5,068 nucleotides of DNA, from positions 1-5,068 of the forward strand of contig PLHN01000491.1 in assembly GCA_003139975.1 (NCBI GenBank), written 5' to 3'. Each line of letters opens with the position of its first letter. The first letter of the stretch is position 1. The position numbers and the translations under genes are program-made. This document shows positions 4,118-5,068 of the stretch, one piece after another. The notes beneath the pieces were generated by a model. The model did no database searches. It was given only the letters and a program-made list of their open reading frames with translations, and was not told where the DNA came from. Origin of the DNA: Acidobacteriaceae bacterium. GTDB lineage: Bacteria; Acidobacteriota; Terriglobia; Terriglobales; Acidobacteriaceae.

Positions 4118-5068
4118 CTATTGTGGTTTGCGCTTCAGCGCCTTGCCAATCGCAAGCAGGAAGATGGCACTTTTGTTCCTTGCGTGCGGGGAAAAGAAGT
4201 TAATCACGTCATCGTCGAAGAAGGTCAGGCCCGTCGCACCCAGGCGCTGAGCATACGCAGCCAGGTAGATCCTGCCGCCAATGGCACCCGCCTCGAGCTG
4301 GACGGCCCGGTAGCCGCGGTTCCCGTATCGCTCCAAAATGCGTTTTAAATCGGCGAGGAAGAAGATGTCCACGCAGGCGTCTCCCGGCAGTTCCTGCTCC
4401 AGCCCAAGATGACGGGCCTCAGCGCGAAATTCCCCGGCCTCCAAAAGTTCCAGAGTGTTCCGCTCACGCCGGAAGAAGTAAGCGCCCGGCTTGAGCCCCT
4501 GCACCGAATGCACGATCAAGTAGAGATCGTTGAACTGCGCGCCGGGAGGCTTAAGGAAGTCAGCCGGCAGACCTCGCGCAGCGCGGTCAAGAATTGTGGA
4601 AAGTTGTGCCAGTGTAATGGATGCGGCCTCATCGAACGTTCGAGTGGAGCCGCGGCGCAGGATTACCTGCTCGATCGTGTCCATCAGTTGTTCTTCCTCG
4701 GGCGGGCACTTCAGTTGAACCTCCTCGCCTGCCGGTGCGGAAGGGAGAAACACCTGTTGCTTCCCGCGCCACTGACCTACTTCCTCTTTGGACTCAAGCG
4801 AAGACGCATCGTGCATCTCAAGCATGGCGGGATACTCGACCTCACGGTCCGAAAGCGGGACCGTCTCCAGGCTGAGCGCCAGAGTCTCTCTCAGGGCTGG
4901 CAGCGAACTCTCCGATTTGCACCCGATCGGTACGAGGCACAAGGAAACCTCGCGACGTGCATCGAGATCAAGTAGACGGTTTACGTCGTCATCCACGAAC
5001 CCGAGTACGGTCGTGGCGGGCAGCCCCGAAGCTGCAGAAACGGCCAGCATATTCGCCAGCAGCGTGCC
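4118..5068 (-). CDS. SagB/ThcOx-type FMN oxidoreductase with tandem domains, 5' end outside window
   Basis: The C-terminal 316 codons; the frame is open through the right edge. Nitroreductases of this family bind FMN; ThcOx/SagB members oxidise thiazolines and oxazolines in peptide natural-product pathways, while many stand-alone members have no known substrate. Residues 1-50 (GTLLANMLAVSAASGLPATT, then VLGFVDDDVNRLLDLDARRE) match the end of one nitroreductase domain. A Glu/Pro-rich linker follows (about 51-130). A second domain (about 131-308) shows RRGSTRTF (138-145), the SagB-type GLKPGAYFF (191-199), RGYRAVQLEAGAIG (251-264), and FFDDDVINFF near 283-292, ending at TAG 4118-4120. This repeats the 'FVDDDVNRLL' block of the first domain, so the protein is a tandem duplication. 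Internal ATGs such as 5048-5050 should not be taken as the start. No TOMM precursor or cyclodehydratase gene is seen in the window. Confidence 0.88.
   Translation of the reverse strand, partial: GTLLANMLAVSAASGLPATTVLGFVDDDVNRLLDLDARREVSLCLVPIGCKSESSLPALRETLALSLETVPLSDREVEYPAMLEMHDASSLESKEEVGQWRGKQQVFLPSAPAGEEVQLKCPPEEEQLMDTIEQVILRRGSTRTFDEAASITLAQLSTILDRAARGLPADFLKPPGAQFNDLYLIVHSVQGLKPGAYFFRRERNTLELLEAGEFRAEARHLGLEQELPGDACVDIFFLADLKRILERYGNRGYRAVQLEAGAIGGRIYLAAYAQRLGATGLTFFDDDVINFFSPHARNKSAIFLLAIGKALKRKPQ

Noticed and set aside
3949..4203. Plus-strand ORF of 84 codons starting MYDLNRRQYPYFVSEL
   Set aside because: It has no recognisable family or ribosome binding site and runs into the nitroreductase coding region on the other strand.
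4409..4975. Plus-strand ORF of 188 codons
   Set aside because: It is antisense to the tandem nitroreductase, which has clear domain motifs.

Overview
The window looks like a chromosomal segment from a member of the Acidobacteriota (Terriglobia, Koribacter- or Sulfotelmatobacter-like). I infer this from the mix of gene types: a secreted SYLF protein, an lmo0937-type mini membrane protein, a small exported peptidoglycan-binding protein, stand-alone receiver proteins and a tandem SagB-type nitroreductase. A dispersed repeat of the kind that translates as 'HPERxE...' and moderate GC with large intergenic gaps also fit. No rRNA, tRNA, CRISPR array or intact transposase was seen.

Left part (1-1306, all minus strand): the first 59 codons of a glycosyltransferase that runs off the left edge (1-179), a 49-residue lmo0937-family membrane protein (291-440), and a secreted SYLF-domain protein (614-1306). 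Each has a clear Shine-Dalgarno sequence. The gaps of 111 and 173 nt hold GC-rich inverted repeats, so this is a co-oriented cluster rather than a tight operon.

Middle part (1307-3048): about 700 nt with no convincing gene, but with several dyad-symmetric sites and one doubtful 49-codon ORF. Then come three plus-strand genes: a TrhA/hemolysin III N-terminus that breaks off after about 52 residues into a dispersed repeat, an intact stand-alone receiver protein (2309-2707), and a second receiver that overlaps it by ATGA but loses its homology after about 51 residues. Two 3'-truncated genes around one intact gene suggest a rearranged, decaying segment.

Right part (3094-5068, minus strand): a secreted peptidoglycan-binding-domain protein (3094-3582), a 535-nt gap, and the C-terminal 316 residues of a tandem SagB/ThcOx-type FMN oxidoreductase that enters from the right edge (4118-5068).

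The most interesting non-coding signal is a 16-bp dyad-like motif, consensus TGAGCMATTSTGCWCA. It occurs twice upstream of the SYLF gene (1440-1455, 1600-1615) and once upstream of the peptidoglycan-binding gene (3860-3875). This suggests, as inference, that the two envelope genes share a regulator. No complete novel multi-gene system is evident.
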